Assembly: GCA_052246725.1 (NCBI GenBank)
Contig: JBQQCL010000010.1
Reading direction: 5' to 3' (one strand)
DNA length: 64,000 nucleotides
From: Pseudalkalibacillus sp052246725
GTDB taxonomy: Bacteria > Bacillota > Bacilli > Bacillales > Fictibacillaceae
Made by a program: the position numbers and the translations under genes. Shown here piece after piece: positions 35,270 to 44,001 of this stretch. How positions within the stretch are numbered: the first letter of the stretch is position 1; the number at the start of each line of letters is the position of its first letter. The notes under the pieces were generated by a model. The model was not told the DNA's origin. It saw only the letters and a list, made by a program, of their open reading frames with translations, and did not search any database.

Positions 35270-35369
35270 ATGAAAAATAGATAGCTGTCTCCTGGCAGAA
35301 ACAGGTAGAATATAAGTATGATTAATAAACTTGTAGGTAAGTTGCTTACATGAAGAGAGGATGATCGAT

Positions 35370-36368
35370 ATGCAAGCTGAAAAGTTGAGCAGTGAGGTTC
35401 AAAGTGAAATCATTCATTTACTAGTAAAAGCATTGAATGACCACTATGTATTTCCTGATGTTGCAAGGGAAATGGGTGAACAGATCGAAGGAAAGACAGC
35501 CAATGATGGTTACCTGAACATTCATGATACGGAAGACTTTTGTGCACAACTTACCAAAGATCTCCGTTCGATCAGTAGCGATAAACATTTAAGCGTAAGA
35601 TACACGGAACAAGAGAAATCCATTGATCAGAACCGTAGTTTGTTAGAACAGAAAGAAGAGTACCTTCTGAAAGCCAAGGTTGATAACTACGGGTATAGTA
35701 GAATCGAGCGACTATCAGGCAACATCGGCTATATTGATCTTCGAAAGTTCTACAATCCTGAATACGCAGGAGAGGCAGCTGCAAATGCAATGAATTTGGT
35801 GGCCAATACAGAAGCACTCATTTTTGATCTGCGAAAAAATGGCGGTGGAAGCCCTGAAATGGTTGCCTTTTTAACAAGCTATTTGTTTGAATCCGATTCG
35901 TTTCATCTGAACAGTTTTTATATGAGGACCAACGATTCAATGAGACAGTTCTGGACATTGCCTTATGTTCCCGGAAAAAAATATGGTGAGAAACCAGTTT
36001 ATGTATTGACGGGCCATGACACGTTTTCAGCTGCTGAAGAGTTCACTTATAATTTGAAAAACTTGAAACGGGCTACCATCATTGGGGAAACGACGGCAGG
36101 CGGAGCCAACCCAGGGGGCTTCCACCAACTGACAAAGCATGTGAGTATCTTCATCCCAAATGGACGAGCCATCAACCCCATCACCGAAACCAATTGGGAG
36201 GGAACAGGTGTTGATCCGGATATTGAAACAGTTCACCCATTTGAAAAAGCCTATGAACTTGCCCTGCAAGATGTCATTAATCAATACCAGGATAAGAAAG
36301 AATATGCGTTTCTAGTAAAAGAAGCCCGGGAGGCATTGGAACAAATCGAATGTTGGGTCAAAAAGTAA
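35370..36368 (+). CDS. S41-family (C-terminal processing/IRBP-like) peptidase
   Basis: A 332-residue S41 peptidase with an N-terminal helical domain (SEIIHLLVKALNDHYVFPD), the catalytic core beginning at IGYIDLRKFYNPE, and the nucleophile region HDTFSAAEEF with the conserved serine, followed by IGETTAGGANPGG. No PDZ domain and no signal peptide are visible, as in IRBP-like cytosolic members common in Bacillales. The start is ATG 35370 since AGAGAGG ends at 35360; ATG 35361 is too close. It is a single gene. Confidence 0.83.
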   Translation: MQAEKLSSEVQSEIIHLLVKALNDHYVFPDVAREMGEQIEGKTANDGYLNIHDTEDFCAQLTKDLRSISSDKHLSVRYTEQEKSIDQNRSLLEQKEEYLLKAKVDNYGYSRIERLSGNIGYIDLRKFYNPEYAGEAAANAMNLVANTEALIFDLRKNGGGSPEMVAFLTSYLFESDSFHLNSFYMRTNDSMRQFWTLPYVPGKKYGEKPVYVLTGHDTFSAAEEFTYNLKNLKRATIIGETTAGGANPGGFHQLTKHVSIFIPNGRAINPITETNWEGTGVDPDIETVHPFEKAYELALQDVINQYQDKKEYAFLVKEAREALEQIECWVKK

Positions 36369-36473
36369 AACCATGCAGGTATAAATAGAAAAAGTGAGCG
36401 ATTTACCATTGTTCTGACACTTTTAATTGGTTACTGAGGTGTATATATACAAGGAAGGGGGGAACGATCAACG

Positions 36474-37799
36474 GTGGATACTTATTTATTGCTTGTTACA
36501 TTAGCAGCTATCGTCATTGTCATCACAACCGTATCCTGGCTGAATTGGCATGCTTTTATCAGCTTAACAGTAGCCAGTTTATTTTTGGGTCTGATGGCTG
36601 GACTATCCTTAGACAAAATTGTAACGGCATATGAAACCGGGGTAGGAGGAGTCTTAGGTTATCTGGTCGGGATCTTGGCATTAGGCACAATTTTAGGGAA
36701 AATGCTTTCCGAATCTGGAGCCGGACTGCAGATCGCCAATTATTTTGTACGGATTTTTGGTGTAAAACGCTTGCCGTGGGCTATGTTGCTTTCAGGTTTT
36801 ATTATCGGGATTCCTGTATTTTTTGAAGTAGGTATTTTAATATTATTGCCTTTAGTCATTTCGTTACATAAAACAACGAAGCAAAATATTTTATTGATCG
36901 CCTTGCCGGTCATTGCAAGTCTATCCATCGTAGACGGTCTTGTTCCGCCACGTCCTGGCGCACTTGCTGCTATCAGCATATATGATGCCGATCTTGGAAT
37001 GGTTCTTCTTTACTCTCTTGTAATCGCATTTTCTGCTGCAGTTATTGCAGGTCCATTGTTTGCAAAATGGGTGCACAAACGCGTTGTTCCTGAAAAAGAA
37101 CCTGAATTGATCCGCATTAATACGGCTGCAACAGAATTGCCAAGCTCAGGTATGTCTTTCTTTATTATTTTATTGCCAGTCATTCTTATGATTCTCGCTG
37201 CATTAGCACCTTATGTACCGCTTCCGGAAAGCTATAAGAAATTCGTTGCACTTATAGGAAATCCGGTCATTGCATTATTGATTGCTGTATTTGCAGCATA
37301 CTTTTTTCTTGGATTCCGTAAAGGGATGAATAGAGATCTTATTAAAAAATTCACTGAGGAAAGCTTGCTGCCAGTAGGTTCAATCGTATTGATCATCGGT
37401 GCAGGCGGCGGATTTAAACAGATATTGATCGAGAGCGGTGTTGGTGAGACAATGGGCAGCATGTCTGCAAATCTATCCCTGTCTCCGCTAGTGATGGCCT
37501 TTATCATTGCAAGCTTAATTCGAATTGCGACAGGCTCAGCAACGGTCGCCTTAACAACAGCTGCCGGTATTGTTTCTCCGATCATTGAGCATATGTCCGG
37601 GGTCAATTTGGAATTGCTAGTAATTGCAACAGGTGCAGGATCAATGATGTTTTCGCATGTAAACGATCCAGGCTTTTGGATGGTGAAAGAATATCTTGGA
37701 TTAACCGTTACAGAAACCTTCAAAACGTTGACCGTACTGGAAACCATTCTTTCCTTAACCGCATTTGCAGGTGCTTTGCTGCTAAATCTATTTTTATAA
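36474..37799 (+). CDS. GntP-family gluconate/organic acid permease
   Basis: A 441-residue transporter with about 12 hydrophobic segments and GntP-family features (GFIIGIPVFFEVGILILLPL and the late ATGAGSMMFSHVNDPGFWM). The family carries gluconate and related hydroxy acids by proton symport. The start is GTG 36474 after AAGGAAGGGGGGA. There is no gluconate kinase or regulator adjacent, so the physiological substrate is open. It is transcribed alone, with a strong terminator after it. Confidence 0.84.
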   Translation: MDTYLLLVTLAAIVIVITTVSWLNWHAFISLTVASLFLGLMAGLSLDKIVTAYETGVGGVLGYLVGILALGTILGKMLSESGAGLQIANYFVRIFGVKRLPWAMLLSGFIIGIPVFFEVGILILLPLVISLHKTTKQNILLIALPVIASLSIVDGLVPPRPGALAAISIYDADLGMVLLYSLVIAFSAAVIAGPLFAKWVHKRVVPEKEPELIRINTAATELPSSGMSFFIILLPVILMILAALAPYVPLPESYKKFVALIGNPVIALLIAVFAAYFFLGFRKGMNRDLIKKFTEESLLPVGSIVLIIGAGGGFKQILIESGVGETMGSMSANLSLSPLVMAFIIASLIRIATGSATVALTTAAGIVSPIIEHMSGVNLELLVIATGAGSMMFSHVNDPGFWMVKEYLGLTVTETFKTLTVLETILSLTAFAGALLLNLFL

Positions 37800-37873
37800 A
37801 AGGCTGTTTTCTAAGCCTTGTTGCAAATAAAAATGGAGTGGCCGATTTCCGCTTCAGGTTGCTCGCTTACTGC

Positions 37874-37908
37874 GAGGCTGTCCAAAAATTTTGAGGACAG
37901 CCTCTTTT
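37874..37908 (+). terminator. Terminator after the GntP permease
   Basis: GAGGCTGTCC (37874-37883) pairs perfectly with GGACAGCCTC (37895-37904), followed by TTTT. Confidence 0.85.
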
Positions 37909-37964
37909 CTTTTTATTAAAATACCTTAAACCCTGGATGCGAAAAAGTGTAAAAAGTAACCTTT

Positions 37965-38103
37965 GGCCGGATTAATGCTCCAACCCGCCGGAATAGGCCC
38001 CAAACCCGCCGGATTCCGAGGAAAAGTGGCCGGATTATACTCTCATTCCGCCGGATTACTCATGAAAGTGGCCGGATTAACTTCTAATCCGGCGGGAATA
38101 AGT
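37965..38103. repeat. GC-rich intergenic repeat cluster (GGCCGGATTA units)
   Basis: Four units beginning GGCC at 37965, 37996, 38028 and 38070 (periods 31, 32 and 42) alternate with CCGCCGGA-type halves. The last unit holds a perfect inverted repeat, CCGGATTA (38072-38079) and TAATCCGG (38085-38092). The patch is markedly richer in G and C than the flanking AT-rich spacer and contains no reading frame. It looks like a short interspersed palindromic repeat family. Confidence 0.75.
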
Positions 38104-38331
38104 TAAAATTGTTGCCCTTGCCCCCTAATATTGTCTTCTGGGGCAAGGAGGAGTTTGTATATACCTATTGTTTTTCCCATACTTGATACATGGGTCACAT
38201 CGTTCATCCAGCTGTGTGCATTCTACACTGCTGAACATCTAAATTTTTATAAAGAAAAACCATCGACGAGCGGGTGTTTACCGAAAGTTTTTTAATACAA
38301 TCATGCAAAAAGGATTGTATCTAAGCGGTAT

Positions 38332-38363
38332 TAATAGTAATATACTATTAAATTTAATAGTAT
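38332..38363. promoter_or_regulatory. Large palindromic operator before the PPDK genes
   Basis: Bases 38342-38363 form a perfect 22-base palindrome (ATACTATTAAA and its complement). An extra TAATAGTA half-site at 38332-38339 pairs equally well with the left arm. It lies about 80 bases upstream of the PPDK regulator gene. A hairpin TACAATC (38296-38302) with GATTGTA (38313-38319) is just before it. The palindrome suggests a dimeric repressor; which one I cannot say. Confidence 0.6.
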
Positions 38364-38442
38364 GACACAAATATAGATTTATAGATTTATTAGTATAACC
38401 TAAAATCCAACACTACAAGTCAAAATAAGAGGGAGCTCATAT

Positions 38443-39267
38443 GTGAAAAACCAGGAAATCGTTTATGTCGTTTCTGATTCGGTTGGCGAAACAGCTGAAT
38501 TGATGGTAAAAGCAGTTGCAGCACAATTTAACGGTGGAGAGGTTGAAATCAAACATATTTCTTATGTAGAGGATGTAAAAGATCTTAATAATGTCATTAC
38601 TGCTGCGAAGTATAGTAATTCCATCATCGCCTATACACTGGTGGTGCCTTCTTTAAAGCAATATCTTGATGATGGGGCAAGGGAAGAGGGGGTCATTGCG
38701 ATTGATTTGATGAATCCGCTGATGGAAGCCTTCAGTCAAAAATTCAGGAAAGAACCAGTACGGCAGCCAAAACTTATAAGGCAAATGGATGAAAACTATT
38801 TTCGTAGAGTTGAAGCCGTTGAGTTCGCAGTCAAAAATGATGATGGGCAAGATGTAAGAGGGCTCAGCCGTGCAGATATTGTATTGATTGGTGTTTCCAG
38901 AACATCAAAGACACCACTTTCCATGTATCTGGCCCACAAAAGATTCAAGGTGGCAAATGTCCCGTTAGTACCTGAAATAACGCCTCCTGATGAACTTTTT
39001 GATATTCCTAAAAATAAATGTGTGGGTTTAGTCATAACACCTGATAAATTGAATGAAATACGGAAGGAACGATTGAAGAATTTAGGATTAACAGCCCAGG
39101 CGAATTATGCGAATCTGAATCGGATCCTTGAAGAATTAGAGTATGCTGAAAAGATTATGAAACGGATAGGTTGTCCGATTATCAATGTCTCAAATAAAGC
39201 AGTAGAGGAAACAGCTGACTTGATATTAGCGATGTTAAAAAAGAGAGGGGTAATATTCCATGACTAA
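38443..39267 (+). CDS. yqfL: Pyruvate,phosphate dikinase regulatory protein (bifunctional kinase/phosphorylase)
   Basis: A 274-residue DUF299 protein that inactivates PPDK by ADP-dependent phosphorylation of a threonine next to the catalytic histidine and reverses it with phosphate. The P-loop GVSRTSKTPLS (residues ~152-162) and the N-terminal VYVVSDSVGETAELM segment are family hallmarks. The start is GTG 38443; the ATG two bases earlier is immediately followed by TGA in its own frame. It overlaps ppdK by 8 bases, so regulator and target are made together. The B. subtilis homologue instead neighbours ccpN. Confidence 0.93.
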   Translation: MKNQEIVYVVSDSVGETAELMVKAVAAQFNGGEVEIKHISYVEDVKDLNNVITAAKYSNSIIAYTLVVPSLKQYLDDGAREEGVIAIDLMNPLMEAFSQKFRKEPVRQPKLIRQMDENYFRRVEAVEFAVKNDDGQDVRGLSRADIVLIGVSRTSKTPLSMYLAHKRFKVANVPLVPEITPPDELFDIPKNKCVGLVITPDKLNEIRKERLKNLGLTAQANYANLNRILEELEYAEKIMKRIGCPIINVSNKAVEETADLILAMLKKRGVIFHD

Positions 39268-41932
39268 ATTCGTCTATATGTTCGATGAGGGGAGCAGTGA
39301 ACAAAAGGAACTTTTAGGAGGCAAAGGGGCTAACCTGGCAGAAATGACCCGGATCGGTTTGCCTGTTCCTTACGGATTCACCATTTCGACAGAGGCTTGT
39401 AATTTGTATTACGAGGCAGGAAAATCCATCCCTGAAGAGATCGAATTTCAGATTTCAAAAGCGCTTCAAAACCTTGAAGAAAAAACAGGTAAACGTCTTG
39501 GAGACCCCTCCAATCCGCTGCTTGTATCTGTCCGCTCGGGTGCAGTACATTCGATGCCAGGAATGATGGATACAGTTTTGAACCTTGGGATGAATGATCA
39601 AACAGTGGAGGGCTTGGCAAACCTTACGAAAAACGCTCGTTTTGCTTATGACTCTTACCGTAGGTTCATTCAGATGTTCAGTGATGTGGTTTTGAAAGTT
39701 GATGTTTTTTATTTTGAGCAATTTTTAGAAGAATATCGGATTGAAAAAGGCTACCAATCAGACCCTGAAATGGCTGCAGATGATTGGAAAGAAGTGATCA
39801 AGGGATACAAAGACCTTGTTGAAAAGCATGCTGGAAGGACTTTTCCTGAGAATCCGAAGGAACAATTATCTTTATCGATCCGTGCCGTATTTGATTCATG
39901 GAATAACCAACGTGCGATCGTATACCGGCGTCTTCAGAAAATCCCCGGTCATTTTGGAACAGCTGTAAATATTCAAAGCATGGTATTTGGAAATATGGGC
40001 AATGATTCTGGTACGGGAGTCGCTTTTACCCGGAATCCATCTACCGGTGAAGCAAAACTTTACGGTGAATATTTGATAAATGCCCAGGGTGAGGATGTTG
40101 TTGCTGGAATTCGTACTCCGCAGCCCATTAAAACTACTCTCCAAGAGAAAATGCCGGACGTTTATGAGCAGTTTGTTGAAACAAGTCACCTTCTTGAAAA
40201 GCATTATCAAGACATGCAGGACATTGAGTTTACAGTAGAACGAGGAAACCTATTCATTCTCCAAACAAGGACAGGTAAACGAACGGCTCAAGCTGCTCTT
40301 CGAATCGCGGTGGAACTCGTAAATGAACAAATCATTCGTAAGCAGGAAGCCCTTTTACGTGTAGATCCAGAGCAGCTTGATCAGCTTCTCCACCGTCGTA
40401 TTGATGAATCCTACGTACGGAAACCGTTAGCCAAAGGTCTACCCGCATCACCTGGGGCCGCAACAGGGCAGGTAGAATTTGATGCGGATGAAGCAGAACG
40501 ATTGGCGAAAGAGGGCAAAAAGGTCATTCTTGTTCGTCCAGAAACAACACCGGATGATATTCATGGCATCGTTTCTTCCCAGGCGACAGTCACGAGCCGT
40601 GGAGGAATGACAAGTCATGCAGCTGTGGTTGCAAGAGGTATGGGTAAAGCTTGTATATGTGGCTGTGATGCATTACGTATTGATTTGAAATTAAAGCAGT
40701 TCCACGTGGGAGATACAATTGTCAACCGAGGGGATCGTATTACGATTGACGGTTCAACGGGTGAAATTTTCTTAGGTGAAATTCCAATGATCGAGCCAAA
40801 GCTTTCAGATGAGTTTCAATTGTTGCTTGATTGGGCAGATAAGGAAAGGACACTTGGTGTAAGAACAAATGCTGATAATCCTGCCGATGCCAAGAAGGCT
40901 CTTGAATTTGGAGCAGGTGGAATCGGATTGTGCCGTACAGAACATATGTTTATGGATGTGAAGCGTATCCCAATTGTTCAGGATATGATCCTTGCTGAAA
41001 CATATGAGGAGCGTGAAGTGGCCCTCAGCAAGCTGTTACCCATGCAACAGGAGGACTTTGAAGGAATCTTTGAAGTCATGCAGGGTTATCCTGTAACGAT
41101 CCGTTTATTAGACCCTCCTCTTCATGAGTTCTTGCCTGATAAGGAAGAACTGCTTGTTGATATAACCAGGCTTCAGATGACAGATCCAAATGCTAAGGAA
41201 TTGCATGAAAAAGAGCATCTGTTACGAAAAGTACGGCAGTTGGATGAATTCAACCCAATGTTAGGGCACCGCGGCTGCCGATTGGGTATGGTTTACCCTG
41301 AAATTTACCTCATGCAGACCAAAGCCATTTTTTATGCGATTGCGAAGGTTATGGAAAAAGGCATAGACGTAAAACCTGAAATCATGATTCCTTTGGTCGG
41401 ACATGTAAATGAGTTGAAAGAAATGCGGCAATTGGTGATCAATGCCGGGTTACAGGTTGAAGAAGAAACCGGACAGAAATTTGATTATCTCATTGGAACG
41501 ATGATCGAAGTGCCGCGTGCAGCCTTGACAGCTGACCAAATTGCTCAAGAAGCGGACTTTTTCTCGTTTGGAACGAATGATTTAACCCAGACAACCTTCG
41601 GATACAGTCGTGATGATGCAGAGGGTAAATTCCTTCAAGCGTATATCGAGAATGAAGTTTTATCAGAAAATCCATTTACATCTCTTGATCAAGAAGGTGT
41701 CGGAAAGCTTGTTGACACTGGCGTGAAGCTTGGCAGGAGTACAAAACCAGGGTTGAAAACAGGGATTTGCGGCGAGCATGGTGGAGAAAAATCATCGATA
41801 CAGTTCTCCCATGAGGTAGGGTTGGATTACGTAAGCTGTTCACCATACCGTGTACCTCTTGCACGGCTGGCGGCAGCTCAAGCTAAAATCAAACATGAAC
41901 AAAAACAATCCGAACCTCAAACACAACTATAA
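39260..41932 (+). CDS. ppdK: Pyruvate, phosphate dikinase
   Basis: An 890-residue complete PPDK, interconverting pyruvate, ATP and phosphate with PEP, AMP and pyrophosphate. The N-terminal ATP-grasp domain begins GGKGANLAEMTRIGLPVPYG, the swivelling phosphohistidine domain contains GGMTSHAAVVARGMG, and the PEP/pyruvate barrel has GGIGLCRTEHMF, GTNDLTQTTFGYSRDD and the catalytic Cys in GICGEHGGE. The threonine in MTSHAA is the residue regulated by the upstream protein. It is followed by a terminator. In Bacillaceae it may serve gluconeogenesis from pyruvate. Confidence 0.95.
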   Translation: MTKFVYMFDEGSSEQKELLGGKGANLAEMTRIGLPVPYGFTISTEACNLYYEAGKSIPEEIEFQISKALQNLEEKTGKRLGDPSNPLLVSVRSGAVHSMPGMMDTVLNLGMNDQTVEGLANLTKNARFAYDSYRRFIQMFSDVVLKVDVFYFEQFLEEYRIEKGYQSDPEMAADDWKEVIKGYKDLVEKHAGRTFPENPKEQLSLSIRAVFDSWNNQRAIVYRRLQKIPGHFGTAVNIQSMVFGNMGNDSGTGVAFTRNPSTGEAKLYGEYLINAQGEDVVAGIRTPQPIKTTLQEKMPDVYEQFVETSHLLEKHYQDMQDIEFTVERGNLFILQTRTGKRTAQAALRIAVELVNEQIIRKQEALLRVDPEQLDQLLHRRIDESYVRKPLAKGLPASPGAATGQVEFDADEAERLAKEGKKVILVRPETTPDDIHGIVSSQATVTSRGGMTSHAAVVARGMGKACICGCDALRIDLKLKQFHVGDTIVNRGDRITIDGSTGEIFLGEIPMIEPKLSDEFQLLLDWADKERTLGVRTNADNPADAKKALEFGAGGIGLCRTEHMFMDVKRIPIVQDMILAETYEEREVALSKLLPMQQEDFEGIFEVMQGYPVTIRLLDPPLHEFLPDKEELLVDITRLQMTDPNAKELHEKEHLLRKVRQLDEFNPMLGHRGCRLGMVYPEIYLMQTKAIFYAIAKVMEKGIDVKPEIMIPLVGHVNELKEMRQLVINAGLQVEEETGQKFDYLIGTMIEVPRAALTADQIAQEADFFSFGTNDLTQTTFGYSRDDAEGKFLQAYIENEVLSENPFTSLDQEGVGKLVDTGVKLGRSTKPGLKTGICGEHGGEKSSIQFSHEVGLDYVSCSPYRVPLARLAAAQAKIKHEQKQSEPQTQL

Positions 41933-41972
41933 AAAAATTAGTGGACTATACGCCACTGTTTTCACTTGCAAA

Positions 41973-41998
41973 GACTCGCCGATCGGCGGGTCTTCTTT
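41973..41998 (+). terminator. Terminator after ppdK
   Basis: GACTCGCC (41973-41980) pairs with GGCGGGTC (41985-41992) around GATC, one G-U pair, followed by TTCTTT. Confidence 0.75.
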
Positions 41999-42053
41999 AA
42001 CTAAACGTCACAAAATGGTGAAAAACGCGTGGCTTTAATTTTGAATGAAATAA

Positions 42054-42085
42054 ACGTTGACAAAAGCAACGTATTTAAGTATAAA
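42054..42085 (+). promoter_or_regulatory. Promoter with MarR-type inverted repeat
   Basis: TTGACA (42057-42062), 17-base spacer and TATAAA (42080-42085) form a strong sigma-A promoter. The inverted repeat ACGTTG (42054-42059) and CAACGT (42067-42072) overlaps the -35 box and is a good candidate for autoregulation by the MarR protein encoded next. Confidence 0.75.
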
Positions 42086-42104
42086 TAAATTAAATAATCA
42101 GAAA

Positions 42105-42581
42105 ATGGTGAATAATTTGTATAATGAAGAAATCAGGAAGTTCAATCGATTTTATACTCGGGTATTGGGTCTGGTAAATCAATACTCTGAAACCAGTTTG
42201 TTTTCTATACTAGATTCACAGATTTTATATGAAATCTATTCTAGAGATGTTTGTCTCCAGAATGAGCTGTGTGAGTTCTTTTCAATAGACAAAGGATACA
42301 TGAGCAGGATTCTTAATAAATTCAGCAATCAAGGTTTGATTATAAAAAAACAGTATGATCGGGATAAAAGAAAAGTCCAATTGGTCATTACAGAGAAAGG
42401 AGAAGAACAGACAAAAACTCTGATTGATTCTTCCAATTTTTATGTAAATAGAATGATCAAGGATCTTCCTGCATCAGAACTCAACAAGTTGATTGCCTCC
42501 ATGAAAACGATCAAAGACATATTGAACAAACAAGTAGATATTGGTAGTTCTAATAGTAGAGGAGGAGAAAAGTTTGAGTAA
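42105..42581 (+). CDS. MarR-family transcriptional regulator
   Basis: A 158-residue MarR-type winged-HTH protein. The DNA-binding part spans about residues 40-105 (FFSIDKGYMSRILNKFSNQG and the wing YDRDKRKVQLVITEKG). I place the start at ATG 42105: the frame stays open upstream to a TTG at 42057, but that TTG is the -35 box of the promoter. The ribosome site is weak and the leader only about 13 bases. Its stop lies within the start of the symporter gene (8-base overlap), so it surely controls the symporter-M24 pair. Confidence 0.82.
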   Translation: MVNNLYNEEIRKFNRFYTRVLGLVNQYSETSLFSILDSQILYEIYSRDVCLQNELCEFFSIDKGYMSRILNKFSNQGLIIKKQYDRDKRKVQLVITEKGEEQTKTLIDSSNFYVNRMIKDLPASELNKLIASMKTIKDILNKQVDIGSSNSRGGEKFE

Positions 42582-43983
42582 TGTCTACATTGTCGTGGTG
42601 GTCCTTTATTTGTTATTGATGATTGGCATGGGAATTTATTATGCGAAACGAGAAGTGAGGACAAGTGAAGATTTCATGGTGGCGGGAAGACGCCTTCCCA
42701 GAATTGTTCTTATCGGTACACTATTGGCTACATGGGTTGGTTCTGGAACGGTCGTAGGAGGAGCCAGCTTTATCTATCAATATGGACCCTTTGCCTCAAT
42801 CATTTACTTTGCAGGTGCTCCGATCGGTATATTCATTCTCTATTTCATAGCTGATAAGGCACGTTCCTTGAGTAAATATACCATTCCAGAAATGTTGGAA
42901 ATCAAATTCGGAAAGAATACGAGGACGATCTCTGCGTTATTCATCCTATTAGCGTATGTCGGGATCACTTCGTATCAATTCATCGGTGGAGGTTATGTTC
43001 TTAGTCTCACTACTGGGATGTCTGTTGAATTAGGTACGTTGATAACCGCAGCTGTCGTCATTTTTCTCGCTACGACAGGTGGAATGTTTTCTGTAGCCTA
43101 TACTGATTTTCTAAGCTCCTTCCTTATCGTTATTGGTTTTATCATTGGTATTCCGTTTGCCTTATCAGCTGCTGGTGGGTTTGAAGGATTGACAGCTGGA
43201 TTGGCAGACCATCAATTAGCATGGGATGGCGGATTGACCTTTCCTCAATTACTGGGCTTTTTCTTACCAACATTTCTCCTGATTTTAGGTGACCAGAATA
43301 TGTACCAACGTTTTTCATCCGCAAAATCTCCCGAAGTCGCCAAGAAATCTACCATCGGATTCTTGGCTGGAGATCTATTGATCATGGGGCTGGCAATTTT
43401 GCTTGCAACATGTTCAATCGTGCTTTTCCCGAATATTCCTCCAGATACTGCTATCTTAGAACTTGCAGCGAGTGGACTGCCAATCGGTATAGGCTCTCTT
43501 ATTCTTGCTGCATCGGTTGCATTCATCATCACTACTGGAAACTCCTACTTGTTATCTTCAGCAGGCAACTTAGTTTACGACTTGATTCAGGGGCTTAAAA
43601 AGAAAAAAATCGATGAAGGTAAGATTCTTGGTCTGAATCGTTATATCGTGATCCTCCTTGGGATTTTTGCATATAGTCTTGGACAATTCTTCCCATCTGT
43701 GTTGGCTATTCAGATGTACTCCTACACGATGTATGGGGCTGCAATCACCCCGACGATTCTGGCTAGTTTCCTCTGGAAAAGAGCGACAACTGCTGGTGTT
43801 TTGTCATCGATCATAATTGGTGGAGTTGCTACGATCTTCTGGGAAATCGGTCTTCAGAAACCGATGGACTGGAACAGCGTACTGTTTTCATTACCTCTGT
43901 CCTTACTCGTGTTGATCATTGTGAGTTTACTGACAACGCCCAAAAAGCTTGACGTCAAACCGGGAACAACGATCAATAAATAA
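42574..43983 (+). CDS. Sodium:solute symporter (SSS family)
   Basis: A 469-residue SSS-family transporter with about 13 helices; EDFMVAGRRLPRIVLIGTLL and FLLILGDQNMYQRFSSAKSP are characteristic. The start is TTG 42574 after AGGAGGAG (42560-42567), overlapping the MarR gene by 8 bases. It lies 18 bases before the creatinase-like M24 gene, so it presumably imports that enzyme's substrate, perhaps creatine, ectoine or another compatible-solute-like compound. Confidence 0.83.
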   Translation: MSNVYIVVVVLYLLLMIGMGIYYAKREVRTSEDFMVAGRRLPRIVLIGTLLATWVGSGTVVGGASFIYQYGPFASIIYFAGAPIGIFILYFIADKARSLSKYTIPEMLEIKFGKNTRTISALFILLAYVGITSYQFIGGGYVLSLTTGMSVELGTLITAAVVIFLATTGGMFSVAYTDFLSSFLIVIGFIIGIPFALSAAGGFEGLTAGLADHQLAWDGGLTFPQLLGFFLPTFLLILGDQNMYQRFSSAKSPEVAKKSTIGFLAGDLLIMGLAILLATCSIVLFPNIPPDTAILELAASGLPIGIGSLILAASVAFIITTGNSYLLSSAGNLVYDLIQGLKKKKIDEGKILGLNRYIVILLGIFAYSLGQFFPSVLAIQMYSYTMYGAAITPTILASFLWKRATTAGVLSSIIIGGVATIFWEIGLQKPMDWNSVLFSLPLSLLVLIIVSLLTTPKKLDVKPGTTINK

Positions 43984-44001
43984 AATTGGAGGGTATCAAG
44001 G

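Noticed and set aside
37965..38103. CRISPR-like array
   Set aside because: Units are irregular (31-42 bases), partly palindromic, only four in number, with no cas genes nearby.
38441..38446. ATG immediately before the PPDK regulator
   Set aside because: Its next codon is TGA; the in-frame GTG at 38443 is the start.
42057..42104. TTG start 16 codons upstream for the MarR protein
   Set aside because: That TTG is part of a TTGACA-17-TATAAA promoter, so transcription begins downstream of it.
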